Notes: generated from the sequence alone by a model not told the origin. A stretch of 64,000 nt of DNA from Roseicella aerolata (GCF_020523605.1 NZ_JAJAQI010000004.1:1-64000), one strand, 5' to 3'. Shown: positions 53,897 to 63,402, counted from the stretch's first letter. Made by a program: numbers and translations.

Positions 53897-54805
53897 ATGC
53901 TGCCCTTCTTCGACGAGGCGCAGGTGCGCGCCGTCCTGCGCATGGAGGACCTGATCCCGGCGGTGGAGCAGGCGCTGATCGCCTTCTCCGCCGGCCGGGT
54001 GGCGCAGCCCGTCCGGCAGATGCTGACGGTCGAGCCGCAGGGCGGCTTCTTCGGCGCCATGCCGGCGGCGGGCGAGGTCGGCATGGGCGTGAAGCTCGTC
54101 ACCTTCTATCCCGGCAATGCCGGGCGCGGCCTGCACACCCACATGGCCATGATCCTGCTCTTCGACCCGGAGACGGGCGAGCCGCTGGCGGTGATGGATG
54201 GGCGGCTGATCACCGAGATGCGGACGGCGGCCGCCTCGGCCGTGGCGACACGGGCCCTCGCCGCACCGGAGGCCGGGGTGCTCGCCATCCTCGGCACCGG
54301 CGTGCAGGCGCGGGTGCATGTGGAGGCGCTGCGGCTGGTCCGGAGCTTCCAGGAGGTGCGCATCTGGGGCCGCACGCCCGCGAAGGCGGCGCGCCTGGCC
54401 GATGAACTCGGCGCCGTCGCCATGCCCTTGGCGGAGGATGCGGTGCGCGGCGCCGATGTGGTGGTCACTGCGACCTCCTCCCTCGAGCCGGTGCTGCAGG
54501 GCGCCTGGCTGGCGCCGCATGCGCATGTGAACGCCGTGGGCTGGCGCGGCCCCAAGGGCCGGGAACTGGACGAGGCCGCCATGCGTGGCGCCTTCGTGGT
54601 GGCGGATTCGCGGGAGGCCGTGCTGCGGGAATCCGGGGATGTGCTGCTCTCCGGCGCCGAGGTGCAGGCCGAACTGGGCGAGATTCTGGCGGGCAGGCAG
54701 CGGGTGCCGCCGGGCATGCGGACGGTCTTCGAATCGGTCGGCATGGCGGTGGAGGATGTCGCCGCGGCGCGGCTGGTCCATGACCGCCTGCGGGCGCGGG
54801 GCTGA
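53897..54805 (+). CDS. Ornithine cyclodeaminase / mu-crystallin family protein
   Basis: A 302-residue NAD(P)-dependent enzyme of the OCD family. The N-terminal half binds substrate (VRAVLRMEDLIPAVEQALIA, GVKLVTFYPGNAGRGLHTHM). The Rossmann half starts AGVLAILGTGVQARVHVEAL, and VVVTATSSLEPVLQGAWLAP and HVNAVGWRGPKGRELDEAA follow. Members convert ornithine to proline, or reduce cyclic imines and 2-oxo acids (alanine dehydrogenase, ketimine reductase), so the reaction is open. GGGAGA lies six bases before ATG 53897; the GTG at 53894 is too close. It heads a group of amino-acid catabolism genes. The gap 53683-53896 holds no gene. Confidence 0.83.
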   Translation: MLPFFDEAQVRAVLRMEDLIPAVEQALIAFSAGRVAQPVRQMLTVEPQGGFFGAMPAAGEVGMGVKLVTFYPGNAGRGLHTHMAMILLFDPETGEPLAVMDGRLITEMRTAAASAVATRALAAPEAGVLAILGTGVQARVHVEALRLVRSFQEVRIWGRTPAKAARLADELGAVAMPLAEDAVRGADVVVTATSSLEPVLQGAWLAPHAHVNAVGWRGPKGRELDEAAMRGAFVVADSREAVLRESGDVLLSGAEVQAELGEILAGRQRVPPGMRTVFESVGMAVEDVAAARLVHDRLRARG

Positions 54806-54874
54806 GCCGCCCCGCACCGGCGGCTCCCGCCCTTCGGGCAGCATGGCGTGGCCGGGTGGCCGCGCCCTCCCGCG

Positions 54875-56158
54875 CTACAGCCGGGCGCCGGCGAGATGCG
54901 CCAATTGCGCGCCGGCCTCGTACCAGGCCTCCCGCGCGGCGCGGTAGCGCGCCGGCGCGGGATCGGTGACCGGCAGGGGCAGCTCCGCCTCCGCGACCTG
55001 GCCCAGCACCAGCTGCGCCAGGCAGCGCCCGAACACCGTGCCCGGCGCGATGCCGCGGCCATTATAGCCGCTGAAGGACACCACCTTGCGGCCGAGCCGG
55101 TGGAAGCGCGGCAGGCTGTTCCCAGTCATCCCGATCATGCCGTACCACTCCGACTCGAACTCCACCGCGCCGAGCTGCGGGAAGAGCCTCGCCAGGGCGC
55201 GGCGGCCCCAGGCGCGGTGGATCGCCCGGCCCGGGCCGCGCAGCGCGCCGACGCTGCCGAAGACCAGCCGCCCCTGCCGGTCCATGCGGAAGGAGCTCAG
55301 CACCTCCCGCGTGTCCCAGGCCCCCTGCCGCTCCGGCAGGATGGAGCGGCGCAGATTATCCCCGAGCGGCGCGGTGGCGAGGTTGAAATAGGGCAGGTGC
55401 ACAAGCTCCGCCCGGATCTCCGGCCAGACCCCGCTGGTATAGGCATTGGTCGCCACGATCACCCATTGGCAGCGGACCGAGCCGCGCGGCGTGCGTAGCC
55501 GCCAGGCCGCGCCTTCGTCCTCCACCGCCAGCACCGGGCTGCCGCCATGGATCACCGCGCCGGCCCCGATGGCGGCGGTGGCGAGGCCACGGGCATAGGC
55601 GAGCGGCTGGACCGTGCCGGCGCGCGCATCCAGCAGGGCGCCCGCATAGGCCTCCGTCCCCAGCTTCGCGGCGGCCTCCGCCGCGTCGAGCAGGCGCACC
55701 GGCGCGCCGCGTGCCTGCCACTGGCGTTCCCGCTCCGCCAGCTCCCGCAGGCCCTTGCGGCCGACGGCGCAATGCAGGGTGCCCTGCCGCTCCACCTCGC
55801 AGTCGATCCCGTGCCGCTCGATCAGCGCGAAGACGGCGGCGGGCGCGTTGCCCAGCAGGTCGAGCAGCCGCCGGCCATAGGTCTCGCCGAGCGCCGCCGG
55901 GAGGTCGTCCGGCATCACCCACATGCCGGCATTCACCAGGCCGACATTGCGGCCGGAGCCGCCGAAGCCGATCTCCGCGCCTTCCAGCACCACGGCGGAG
56001 AGGCCGCCCTCCGCCAGGTGCAGGGCGGCCGAGAGGCCGGTGAAGCCGGCGCCGATGACGGCGACCTCGGCCTCGATGTCACGCTCCAGCGGTACGGTCG
56101 CGGGCGGCGGCGGGGCGGTACGCTCCCAGAGGCCGTGGCTGCGCGGGTCGCCCTGCAT
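54875..56158 (-). CDS. FAD-dependent amino-acid/amine oxidoreductase (DAO family)
   Basis: A 427-residue flavoprotein. The dinucleotide-binding start is AEVAVIGAGFTGLSAALHLA near residue 30, followed by VVLEGAEIGFGGSGRNVGLV. The middle shows ALLDARAGTVQPLAYARGLA, and the C-terminal flavin contact is SFSGYNGRGIAPGTVFGRCL. The layout is that of gamma-glutamylputrescine oxidase (PuuB) and related glycine or opine oxidases. It would deaminate an amine or imino acid to an aldehyde or oxo acid with H2O2. AGGAAG precedes ATG 56158. It converges on the OCD gene. Without a puu cluster nearby the substrate is undecided. Confidence 0.83.
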   Translation of the reverse strand: MQGDPRSHGLWERTAPPPPATVPLERDIEAEVAVIGAGFTGLSAALHLAEGGLSAVVLEGAEIGFGGSGRNVGLVNAGMWVMPDDLPAALGETYGRRLLDLLGNAPAAVFALIERHGIDCEVERQGTLHCAVGRKGLRELAERERQWQARGAPVRLLDAAEAAAKLGTEAYAGALLDARAGTVQPLAYARGLATAAIGAGAVIHGGSPVLAVEDEGAAWRLRTPRGSVRCQWVIVATNAYTSGVWPEIRAELVHLPYFNLATAPLGDNLRRSILPERQGAWDTREVLSSFRMDRQGRLVFGSVGALRGPGRAIHRAWGRRALARLFPQLGAVEFESEWYGMIGMTGNSLPRFHRLGRKVVSFSGYNGRGIAPGTVFGRCLAQLVLGQVAEAELPLPVTDPAPARYRAAREAWYEAGAQLAHLAGARL

Positions 56159-56346
56159 GCGGCTGTCTTCCTGTTTCCCTGTGGCGATCGGCTCTGACGT
56201 CCGGCCGCGGATTGCACCCGGGACTGAGCACCGATGCGCCGGCACTCCTTGCTGTCGGGCAGGGTCACGCGCCCGTTCGGTCGCGGCCTGCCGATATCCG
56301 CCGCGGACCGCCCGGCGCGCGTGATGAGGCGTATCGGGCGGTCCGA

Positions 56347-57399
56347 TTACGCCGCCCGAGTGGGTCCACCCGGCCGGCCCTTGCCCTGACCCGGTACGAA
56401 GCGGGCCAGCCGGACCGCCGTCTGGCCCGGCATGGTGCGCAGGCTCGGCATCACCAGCAGGCAGTCGTCATGCGGGGTGCGGATCTCCTCCTCCCCGTCC
56501 AGGGCGATCAGCGTGTTGCGCTCGTGCACCACATGGCCGCCGCGGAAGGGCCGGAGGAAGGTGAAGCGGGCGGTCTCCGCCGTCACCGTGCGCGTCACCT
56601 CGGCGAGGCGCGGCACCGGCAGGCCGCCCGGCAGCGGCGGTAGCACCGGATCCTCCGCCGCCACCGTCCCGGCGAGGCGCAGCAGCCGCGCCGCCACCAC
56701 TTCCATGGTGGCGACCGTCGCCGCTTCCCAATGCGCGCCCGCTTCCAGCAGCAGCGCGGTGCGCGTCCCCGCCGGGTCGGCGAAGGGTGCGTAGTCGATC
56801 ATGCGCAGCCCCGCCGCATGGCCCTCATCCGCCACCACCAGGGAAGGCAGGCCGATCCGCAGCGCGAGTTGCGCGGCGCGCGCCGGCCGCCCCGTCAGCA
56901 TCAGCGGGTCGGAGGGCCAGAGCATCGAATGCAGGTCGAGCAGCACATCGACCGTGTCGAGGATCGGCCGCAGCGCCCGCGCGCGCCGCAACTCGCAGGA
57001 GCGGCGGCCACCGGAGAGCGTCTCCTCGTCCCAGAGCCGGTTCAGGTCCTCGTCGATGAAGCGGCTCGCCGTCGGGTCGGACGGGTCGAAGCGGAAGAGC
57101 GCATCGAGATTGGCGAAGATCAGGCTGAGCCGCCCGCGCACCGGCCGTAGCCCGGCGCGCAGCCAGCGGTCCAGCATCACCGCGCCGCCGATCTCGTTGC
57201 CATGCGTCGCCGCCATCACCGCCACATGCGGCCCCGGCGCCTCGGCCGCGAAGCTCCAGACGCCGGGCAGCACATTGCCGCCCTGCCAGGGCCGCAGGTC
57301 CGGCAGCGCGACATTCACCTCCATCCGCGGCGGGCCGCCATGGCCGCCGGCGAGGAAGGCCGCGAGCGCGGGGGGCAGGTGGTCCGTGCCGGCCATCAT
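56347..57399 (-). CDS. Succinylglutamate desuccinylase/aspartoacylase family protein
   Basis: A 350-residue M14-like zinc carboxypeptidase-fold amidohydrolase. The zinc ligands are in MAATHGNEIGG (His and Glu) and DVLLDLHSMLWPS (His). The RFIDEDLNRLWDEET segment carries the Asn-Arg substrate motif, and LLEAGAHWEAAT holds the catalytic Glu. Relatives remove acyl groups from N-acyl-aspartate or N-succinyl-glutamate, or act on ectoine-like compounds. Its ATG 57399 overlaps the TGA of the argE-like gene (ATGA), so the two are translated together, suggesting joint N-acyl amino-acid hydrolysis. A diverged piece of the dispersed repeat may lie in the gap 56230-56330. Confidence 0.83.
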   Translation of the reverse strand: MMAGTDHLPPALAAFLAGGHGGPPRMEVNVALPDLRPWQGGNVLPGVWSFAAEAPGPHVAVMAATHGNEIGGAVMLDRWLRAGLRPVRGRLSLIFANLDALFRFDPSDPTASRFIDEDLNRLWDEETLSGGRRSCELRRARALRPILDTVDVLLDLHSMLWPSDPLMLTGRPARAAQLALRIGLPSLVVADEGHAAGLRMIDYAPFADPAGTRTALLLEAGAHWEAATVATMEVVAARLLRLAGTVAAEDPVLPPLPGGLPVPRLAEVTRTVTAETARFTFLRPFRGGHVVHERNTLIALDGEEEIRTPHDDCLLVMPSLRTMPGQTAVRLARFVPGQGKGRPGGPTRAA

Positions 57400-58553
57400 C
57401 CGTCCGTCAGCGTGCCGGCAAGCCGTCCCAGGACGTCGATGCAGGCCGCGATCTCGCTCTCCGCCACCCATTCCTCCGGCTGGTGCGCCTGGGCGATATG
57501 GCCCGGCCCGCAGACAATGGTGGCGATTCCGGCATCCTGGAAGAACCCCGCCTCCGTCCCGTAGCTGACGCGCGCGACGCGGTTGCGGCCGGTCAGCCGC
57601 TGCACCAGCAGGGCGAGGGGCGAGTCCTCCGGCAGGTCGAAGCCCGGCAGGGAGGAGCGCGGCCGCACCTCCACCCGTGCATCGGGGGCGATTGCGCGCA
57701 GCGGCGGCATCACCTCGCGCTCCATGTAGTCCTGGAGCCCGGCCAGCACCGCGGCGGGATCATCGCCCGGGATGCTGCGGATCTCGAAGGCGAAGTCGGC
57801 GCGGTCCGGCACGATGTTGAGCGCCGAGCCGGCCTGGAAGGTGCCAACATGCACGGTGGTCCAGGGCGGCTCGAAGCCTTCCAGCCGGCGGCCGGCGGTG
57901 GCGTAGTCGCGCGCCCGCGCGGCGAGCCAGGCGACGCCCTCGGCAGCGGCCTGCAGGGCATTCGCGGTCTCGGTGGTGCGGGAGGAATGGCCGGCGAGGC
58001 CGGTGACGGTGACGAACCAGCTCGCATAGCCCTTCTGCGCGATCACCGGCGCCATGCCGGTCGGCTCGCCCACGATGCAGAAGGCAGGCGGCGGCTCTTC
58101 CTGTCCGAGTGTCGGCACCAGCCGGCGCGCGCCCTCGGCGGTGGTTTCCTCATCATGCGTCAGGCAGAGATGCACCGGGCGGCGCAGGTCCATCGCGGCG
58201 AAGCGCGGCATCATGCTGATGGCGCAGGCGGCGAAGCCCTTCATGTCGGCGGTGCCGCGGCCGATCAGCCGCCCATCCTGCCGGCGCAGGGTGAAGGGAT
58301 CGGCCCGCCAGTCCTGGCCCTCCACCGGCACGCAATCGACATGCGCGGACAGCGCGATGCCGCCCGGCGCGCGCGGCCCGACCACCGCATGCAGGTTCGC
58401 CTTCTCACCCGTCTCGTCGAGCGTCACCCGGCTCTCGACGCCGCGCGCCGCGAGCCAGGCCTCGACCCAGCGGATGAGAGGCAGATTGCTGTTGCGGCTC
58501 GTCGTGTCGAAGGACACGAGCCGCTCCAGCAGTGTGACGGCTTCGTCATGCAT
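57396..58553 (-). CDS. argE: Acetylornithine deacetylase (M20A)
   Basis: A 385-residue M20 metallopeptidase of the ArgE type. It starts LLERLVSFDTTSRNSNLPLI. Metal ligands are in LSAHVDCVPVEG (His), GRGTADMKGFAA (Asp), THDEETTAEGA (Glu pair), IVGEPTGMAPV (Asp/Glu position) and a C-terminal CGPGHIAQAHQPEEWV (His). The dimer-domain His is in GLAGHSSR. ArgE hydrolyses N-acetylornithine, but argJ in this window already recycles that acetyl group. The protein may therefore deacetylate other N-acyl amino acids, in line with its coupled aspartoacylase neighbour. ATG 58553 is used. It is divergent from the M81 gene with 66 bases between. Confidence 0.85.
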   Translation of the reverse strand: MHDEAVTLLERLVSFDTTSRNSNLPLIRWVEAWLAARGVESRVTLDETGEKANLHAVVGPRAPGGIALSAHVDCVPVEGQDWRADPFTLRRQDGRLIGRGTADMKGFAACAISMMPRFAAMDLRRPVHLCLTHDEETTAEGARRLVPTLGQEEPPPAFCIVGEPTGMAPVIAQKGYASWFVTVTGLAGHSSRTTETANALQAAAEGVAWLAARARDYATAGRRLEGFEPPWTTVHVGTFQAGSALNIVPDRADFAFEIRSIPGDDPAAVLAGLQDYMEREVMPPLRAIAPDARVEVRPRSSLPGFDLPEDSPLALLVQRLTGRNRVARVSYGTEAGFFQDAGIATIVCGPGHIAQAHQPEEWVAESEIAACIDVLGRLAGTLTDG

Positions 58554-58619
58554 CCCCTGTCTCCCGCGTCCAGTCTATACGGGGCGCGCGGGCCGGCAAT
58601 CCGGCCCGGAGGAGAAGGC

Positions 58620-60182
58620 ATGGAGCAGCGCGAGGCAACCGCCGGGGCGACAGGGCCGCGGATCGCCATTCTCGGCCTGCATCTGGAGGCCAATGCCTTC
58701 GCGCCGCCGACGCGCCTGACTGATTTCGAGCGGCAATGCCTGGTGCGCGGCGGCGCGATGACGGCGCTGGCGCGCGGCGCGACCAGCCATCTGCCGGCGG
58801 AGATCCCGGGCTTCTACCGCCGGATGGATGCGACCGGCCCCTGGCAGCCGGTGCCGGTGCTGATCGCCGCCGCGCCGCCCGGCGGGCCGATCGAGCAGGC
58901 GGTGTTCCTCGGCTTCCTGGATGAGATGCGGCGCGGCCTGGCCGCCGCCCTGCCGCTGGATGGCGTCTACATCGCCAGCCATGGCGCCTCCTCGGCCACC
59001 GGGGAGGAGGACAGCGATGGCAGGCTGGTGGCCATGGTCCGGCAGGTGGTCGGGCCGGCCGTGCCGATCATCTGCAGCCATGATCTTCACTGCAACGTGA
59101 GTGAGCGGCTGGTCCAGGCTGTGGATGCGCTGGTGGTCTACCGCACCAACCCGCATGTCGACATGGCGGCGCGCGCCGCCGAATCGGCCGATCTGCTGCG
59201 GGAAATGCTGGCCGGTGGGCGCATGGCGCGGGCCTTCCTGCGCCTGCCGCTGGTGCCGCCTTCCGTCACACTGCTGACCGCCTCCGGCCCCTATGCCGAG
59301 CGGATCGCCGAGGCGGAGGCGCTGATGCGGGAGGATCCGCGCATCGCCAATGCCTCGGTCGCGGGCGGCTTCGTCTTCTCCGACCTGCCGAAATGCGGGA
59401 TGACCGTGACGGTGACGGCGCGTGGCGGTGATGCCGCCCTGGCCCAGCGGGCAGCGGATGAGGCGGCGGCACGGCTTGCCCGGCACGCCTGGGCGGAGCG
59501 CCACCGGCATGTGCCGCATCTCACCCCGCTGGCGGAGGCCGTGGCGATGGCGGTCGCGGCCGGCCGGGGCGAGGCGCCGCCGGTGCTGCTCGCCGATGTC
59601 GCGGACAATCCGGGCGGCGGCGGGCGCGGCAACACGGCCTGGCTGCTCGAGGCGCTGCACAGGGCCGGGGCGCGCGGCGTGGTGCTCGGCGTCTTCGTCG
59701 ATCCGGCGCTGGCAGAGGAGGCGCATGCGCTGGGCGAGGGCGCGGGGTTCGAGGCGGTGTTCAACCGGGCCGAATCCGAATTCTCCCGCCGCTTCGCCGC
59801 AACCGCGCGGGTGCTGGCGCTGCGCGACGGGGAGGGGGTGGGCCGGCGCGGCACCATGGCCGGGCGGCGCTTCAGCCTCGGCCCCTCCGCGCTGCTGGAA
59901 CTGGCAGGGTCCGGGCTGCGCGTCGTCATCGGCTCGCTGCGTCGGCAGTTGCATGAGCCGGCGATGCTGGAGATGCATGGCATCGCGATCGGGCAGGCGC
60001 GCTGCGTGGTGGTGAAGAGCCGCGGGCATTTCCGCGCCGGCTTCGACGAGTTCTTTCCCGATGACCGCATCATCGAGGTGGACGCGCCCGGCCTGACCAG
60101 CCCGGTGCTGGCGAATTTCGCCTGGAAGCGGCTGAAGCGGCCGGTCTTCCCGCTGGATGCGGAGGCGGCGTGGGAGGGCTGA
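58620..60182 (+). CDS. M81-family metallopeptidase (microcystinase MlrC-like)
   Basis: A 520-residue protein with both MlrC parts. The N-terminal DUF1485 domain runs from IAILGLHLEANAFAPP to GRMARAF; the zinc ligands are D155 and H157 in CSHDLHCNVSER and H179 in RTNPHVDMAARAA. A C-terminal domain begins around VLLADVADNPGGGGRGNTAW. MlrC of Sphingomonas degrades linearised microcystin; the many relatives in soil bacteria are probably general D-amino-acid or small-peptide amidases. A strong GGAGGAGAAGG precedes ATG 58620, and a 6-bp hairpin (GGCCGG-CAAT-CCGGCC, 58591-58606) lies in the leader. It is divergent from argE and may share its regulation. Confidence 0.85.
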   Translation: MEQREATAGATGPRIAILGLHLEANAFAPPTRLTDFERQCLVRGGAMTALARGATSHLPAEIPGFYRRMDATGPWQPVPVLIAAAPPGGPIEQAVFLGFLDEMRRGLAAALPLDGVYIASHGASSATGEEDSDGRLVAMVRQVVGPAVPIICSHDLHCNVSERLVQAVDALVVYRTNPHVDMAARAAESADLLREMLAGGRMARAFLRLPLVPPSVTLLTASGPYAERIAEAEALMREDPRIANASVAGGFVFSDLPKCGMTVTVTARGGDAALAQRAADEAAARLARHAWAERHRHVPHLTPLAEAVAMAVAAGRGEAPPVLLADVADNPGGGGRGNTAWLLEALHRAGARGVVLGVFVDPALAEEAHALGEGAGFEAVFNRAESEFSRRFAATARVLALRDGEGVGRRGTMAGRRFSLGPSALLELAGSGLRVVIGSLRRQLHEPAMLEMHGIAIGQARCVVVKSRGHFRAGFDEFFPDDRIIEVDAPGLTSPVLANFAWKRLKRPVFPLDAEAAWEG

Positions 60183-60393
60183 CGGCGCCGCGGCCTTGCC
60201 CTGCGGGTGGCGGAGGCGGGGGATGGTGCCGGCAGGATCCTGCCTGGCCGCGCGGCCAGGCGAGGGGGCGGTAAGCCCGTCCGGCCGGGGAGGGCTGCCG
60301 GTGGTGGCGACCGGGGCGCGCGGCGCGGCCCAGCCGGTGGAACCGGCTTGCGTGTGGACACCGCTTCGGCCCCTCCGCATCCTGGGCGATGCG

Positions 60394-60765
60394 ATGTGCG
60401 GCAGCCCCTATACCCACCTGATCGCCATCTTCGACGGCAGCCCCGGCGAAGCCGACTTCCTGCTTGCCGCCGCCCCGATCCTGGCCGGCGAGGAGGGGCT
60501 GCGGGCCGAGGTGGCGCGCGAGTCCCGGCACGGCCTGCTCGCCGGCCCGGAGGAGGATTTCCGGCGCTTCACCGAGGCGGAGGTCTGGGAGAGATGCCGA
60601 ACCTACCGCGTCGTGGTCACCGCCGACTGCCAGATGCCCAAGGGCCTGCCGGAGGGTGCCGAGGCCGTCTATGATGACCCGAACTTCCTGTACTTCGTGG
60701 TCAGGGATGGCCGCGTCGCCTGGGGGGAGCGCCTCGGGCCGGATACCGGCCCAGGGTCTCCGTGA
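60394..60765 (+). CDS. Hypothetical protein, 123 residues
   Basis: A short frame with convincing GC-rich third positions and a globular-looking product: SPYTHLIAIFDGSPGEADFL, APILAGEEGLRAEVARES, RCRTYRVVVTADCQMP and YFVVRDGRVAWGERLG. The alternating strands and helices suggest a small alpha/beta fold. No family is recognised and there is no signal peptide or membrane segment. The start is uncertain: ATG 60394 fits the point where coding character begins, but no clear ribosome site precedes it. The 210 bases between the M81 gene and this start show no gene. It converges on xerC. Confidence 0.6.
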   Translation: MCGSPYTHLIAIFDGSPGEADFLLAAAPILAGEEGLRAEVARESRHGLLAGPEEDFRRFTEAEVWERCRTYRVVVTADCQMPKGLPEGAEAVYDDPNFLYFVVRDGRVAWGERLGPDTGPGSP

Positions 60766-60948
60766 TCGCGGTCTGACGCGGCCGCATCTGGCGGGGCGGG
60801 CCCGGGCGCGGCGGAGCATGCCGGTCCGGCGGGACGGGGTACCGTACCGGCTGGCATCATGCCAACGGCCCCGATCCTTGACCCCCGCAGCGAGGGCGCA
60901 GCCCGCGCCGAGGCCGCAGAACGGCATCAGCATGACTGCGGGACAGTA

Positions 60949-61881
60949 TCAGTCCGCCCGAGGATGCGCCTTCCTCCAGGTCGCCAGCAGCCCGGCGGCG
61001 TCCACCGCGGTATAGCGCTGCGTGGTCGAGAGGCTGGCATGCCCGAGCAATTCCTGGATCGCGCGCAGGTCCGCGCCGCCGCCCAGCAGGTGGGTGGCGA
61101 AGGAGTGCCGGAGCGCATGCGGCGTCGCATGCTCCGGCAGGCCGGCGAGGCGGCGGTACTCCCGCAGGGATCGCTGCGCGACGGCCGGGTCCAGCCGATG
61201 GCCGCGGGCGCCGAGGAAGAGCGGCTCGCCGGGTGCCGCGCCGGGGCGCAGCGCGAGATAGGCGGCGATCGCCTGGCGCACCGCCGGCAGCACCGGCACC
61301 AGGCGCTGCTTGCCGCCCTTGCCGGTGATGCGCAGCGCCGCCTCGCCGCCCGGCAGCGGCGCGTCACGGACATCCAGCGACAGCGCCTCCGAAATGCGCA
61401 GGCCGCAGCCATAGAGCAGGGTGATGAGCGCGACGTCGCGCGCGGCCTGTTCGGCCGGGCGCTCGGCACGCGCGGGGTCGTGCACCTGGCCGATGTCGCT
61501 GGCGGCCTCACGCGCCTGCTCGGGCGTCAGGGCGCGCGGCACGGGCTGCTTCAGGCGGGGGCCGCGGATGGTGGAGAGGGCGAGGGGCTCCAGCCCCCGG
61601 GTCTTCGCGAGATAGCGGAGGAAACCCCGGATGGCGGCGAGCTGGCGGGCGCGCGTCGCGGCGCCGGCGCCGGCCGCGGCGCGGGCGGCGAGGAAGGCGC
61701 GCAGATCGGCCGGCCGCAGCCCGGCGAGCGCGCCCAGATCCGGCTCCTCGCCCAGATGCCCGTTGAGGAAATGCAGGAAGTCGGCGAGATCCCGCCCATA
61801 GGCCTCGACGGTATTGCCCGCCGCGCGCCTCTCCCTGGCGAGCCAGTCAAGATACCGCAGGCGAGCCTCGGCGCCGGTCAT
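60949..61881 (-). CDS. xerC: Tyrosine recombinase XerC
   Basis: A 310-residue integrase-family recombinase that resolves chromosome dimers at dif with XerD and FtsK. The SAM-like core-binding domain covers about 1-95. The catalytic residues are R162 (GCGLRISEAL), K188 (GKGGKQR), H255 and R258 (HALRHSFATHLL), H281 (LGHASLSTTQRY) and the nucleophile Y290. Length is normal. ATG 61881 starts MTGAEARLRYLDWLARERRA. It lies downstream of DUF484 and the transaldolase gene on the same strand, an order kept in many alphaproteobacteria, and its presence between chromosomal genes argues against it being a mobile integrase. Confidence 0.92.
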   Translation of the reverse strand: MTGAEARLRYLDWLARERRAAGNTVEAYGRDLADFLHFLNGHLGEEPDLGALAGLRPADLRAFLAARAAAGAGAATRARQLAAIRGFLRYLAKTRGLEPLALSTIRGPRLKQPVPRALTPEQAREAASDIGQVHDPARAERPAEQAARDVALITLLYGCGLRISEALSLDVRDAPLPGGEAALRITGKGGKQRLVPVLPAVRQAIAAYLALRPGAAPGEPLFLGARGHRLDPAVAQRSLREYRRLAGLPEHATPHALRHSFATHLLGGGADLRAIQELLGHASLSTTQRYTAVDAAGLLATWRKAHPRAD

Positions 61882-61960
61882 GGGCAGACCCAGGCTGGTC
61901 CAGGGGGCGCCTGACCCCTGGTGGGGGGCTGGGGGCGACGCCCCCCAGGTCCTGATCGGC

Positions 61961-62638
61961 TCAGCGCGCCAGGGCCGCCGCCACCGCCCGCCCCAGGAAG
62001 GCGAGGGTCGCGGTGGCCTGCTTCGCCGGCAGCGCGTGCGGGTCGCGCGCCCCGAGGGCCAGGATGGTCGGCGTCCCGGTCCAGACCGGCACCCGCACCA
62101 GCGCGTCGCGCGAGACGAGCGAGGCCGCTTCCTCGTGCAACGTGTCGGTCTCGGTGGGGGCGGAGCGCACCAGCGCGTCCTTGCCCGGGCCCATGAGCCG
62201 CATGACCGTGCCGCGCGGCAGGTAGAGGAGGCCGCGGCGGTCGGGCTTCTCGCTCAGCAGGGTGCAGGTCTCGATGCCGAGCAGCGCCGGCAATTCCTGC
62301 GTGACCGTGTCGATCACGTCGGTGCTGCGCATCAGCGCCAGCACCGCAAGGCGGACGCGGATGGTCAGGCCGTGGCCGGCGCGGCCGGCGGTGACGGCGG
62401 CATCCATCTCCGCCTCCAGGCTGCGGACCCGGCGCCGCTCGGCGGCGAGCATGGCGGACATGTGGTCGGCCAGGCGCTCGCCATGGATGCGGCGCGGCGG
62501 GGACAGGGCGCGGAACAGCTCCGGCCGCTCCGCCAGGAAGTCCGGATGCGCCCGAAGGAAAGCGGCCACCGCCTCGGCGGTGGGGAGCTCCGGCTCGGGC
62601 TCCGGCAGGGGAGCGGCGCCGGTCTGGGTGACGCTCAC
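61961..62638 (-). CDS. DUF484 family protein
   Basis: A 225-residue GAF-like protein of the DUF484 family. The N-terminal [20 protein letters not shown] is the family signature, followed by a coiled coil ([20 protein letters not shown]) and a GAF-type domain (about 85-225) with [20 protein letters not shown] and a C-terminal [14 protein letters not shown] helix. The function is unknown; it is regularly found next to xerC. It starts with GTG 62638, whose GTGA overlaps the transaldolase stop (62637-62635), a better choice than the in-frame TTG at 62665. Coupled translation with tal and xerC is likely. Confidence 0.88.
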   Translation of the reverse strand: MSVTQTGAAPLPEPEPELPTAEAVAAFLRAHPDFLAERPELFRALSPPRRIHGERLADHMSAMLAAERRRVRSLEAEMDAAVTAGRAGHGLTIRVRLAVLALMRSTDVIDTVTQELPALLGIETCTLLSEKPDRRGLLYLPRGTVMRLMGPGKDALVRSAPTETDTLHEEAASLVSRDALVRVPVWTGTPTILALGARDPHALPAKQATATLAFLGRAVAAALAR

Positions 62639-63291
62639 AGGATGCTCTGACCCGTCTTGCGCCAATCCGCCAGGAAGGCCTCCAGCCCACGGTCGGTCAG
62701 CGGGTGCTTGAGGAGCTGGCGGATGACCGCGGGCGGCAGGGTCGCCACCCCGGCGCCGAGCTTGGCGGCCTCGACCAGGTGGATCGGGTGGCGGATGGAC
62801 GCGACAAGGACTTCTGTCTTAAGATGCGGGTAGTTGCGGTATATTTTCACGATATCCGCGATCAACTGCATCCCGTCGGTGGCGATGTCGTCGAGGCGGC
62901 CGACGAAGGGCGAGATGAAGGTAGCGCCGGCCTTGGCGGCGAGCAGCGCCTGCGCGGGGGAGAAGCAGAGGGTGACGTTCACCAGGGTGCCCTCGGCCGA
63001 GAGGGCGCGGCAGGTGCGCAGGCCGGCCTCGGTCAGCGGGACCTTGACCGCGACATTGGGCGCGATCTCGCGGAGGTACCGGCCCTCCGCCAGCATCTCC
63101 TCGTATGCCGTGGCGGTGACCTCGGCGGAGACCGGGCCGGGGGTGATGGCGCAGATCTCGGCGATCACCTCGGCCATCCGGCGGCCGGACTTGGCGATCA
63201 GGCTGGGGTTGGTGGTCACGCCATCGACCAGTCCCGCCTCGGCAAGGGATCGGATCTCCGACACCTCGGCGGTGTCCACGAAGAACTTCAT
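62635..63291 (-). CDS. Transaldolase, short (FSA/TalC) type
   Basis: A 218-residue class I aldolase of the small transaldolase group. It starts [20 protein letters not shown], then [30 protein letters not shown], the Schiff-base lysine K83 in VAVKVPLT, and [19 protein letters not shown]. It moves a dihydroxyacetone unit between fructose-6-phosphate and erythrose-4-phosphate in the pentose-phosphate pathway; some close relatives act as fructose-6-phosphate aldolase. AAGGA precedes ATG 63291. It is the first gene of the leftward tal-DUF484-xerC unit and is divergent from priA. Confidence 0.92.
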   Translation of the reverse strand: MKFFVDTAEVSEIRSLAEAGLVDGVTTNPSLIAKSGRRMAEVIAEICAITPGPVSAEVTATAYEEMLAEGRYLREIAPNVAVKVPLTEAGLRTCRALSAEGTLVNVTLCFSPAQALLAAKAGATFISPFVGRLDDIATDGMQLIADIVKIYRNYPHLKTEVLVASIRHPIHLVEAAKLGAGVATLPPAVIRQLLKHPLTDRGLEAFLADWRKTGQSIL

Positions 63292-63402
63292 GGTCTGGGG
63301 ATCCTTCAGTACAGGCGCAGCGGTGGGGGGTTCGGGTACTCGTTGCGCAATTGTTCTAGACCAGGATACCCGATGCTCCCCCGCCCGGGAAAGCACCGCG
63401 AT

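Noticed and set aside
57483-58619. Plus-strand extension before the M81 gene
   Set aside because: It is antisense to argE. ATG 58620 has a strong GGAGGAG and begins the protein just before its conserved domain.
60766-60948. Possible hairpin or small gene between the 123-residue protein and xerC
   Set aside because: GCCGGT and ACCGGC half-sites occur, but the pairing is loose and no frame with start and ribosome site stands out.
60949-61881. Tyrosine recombinase as sign of a prophage or integrative element
   Set aside because: It matches XerC in length and motifs and sits in the common tal-DUF484-xerC/priA neighbourhood. No attachment site or phage gene is near.
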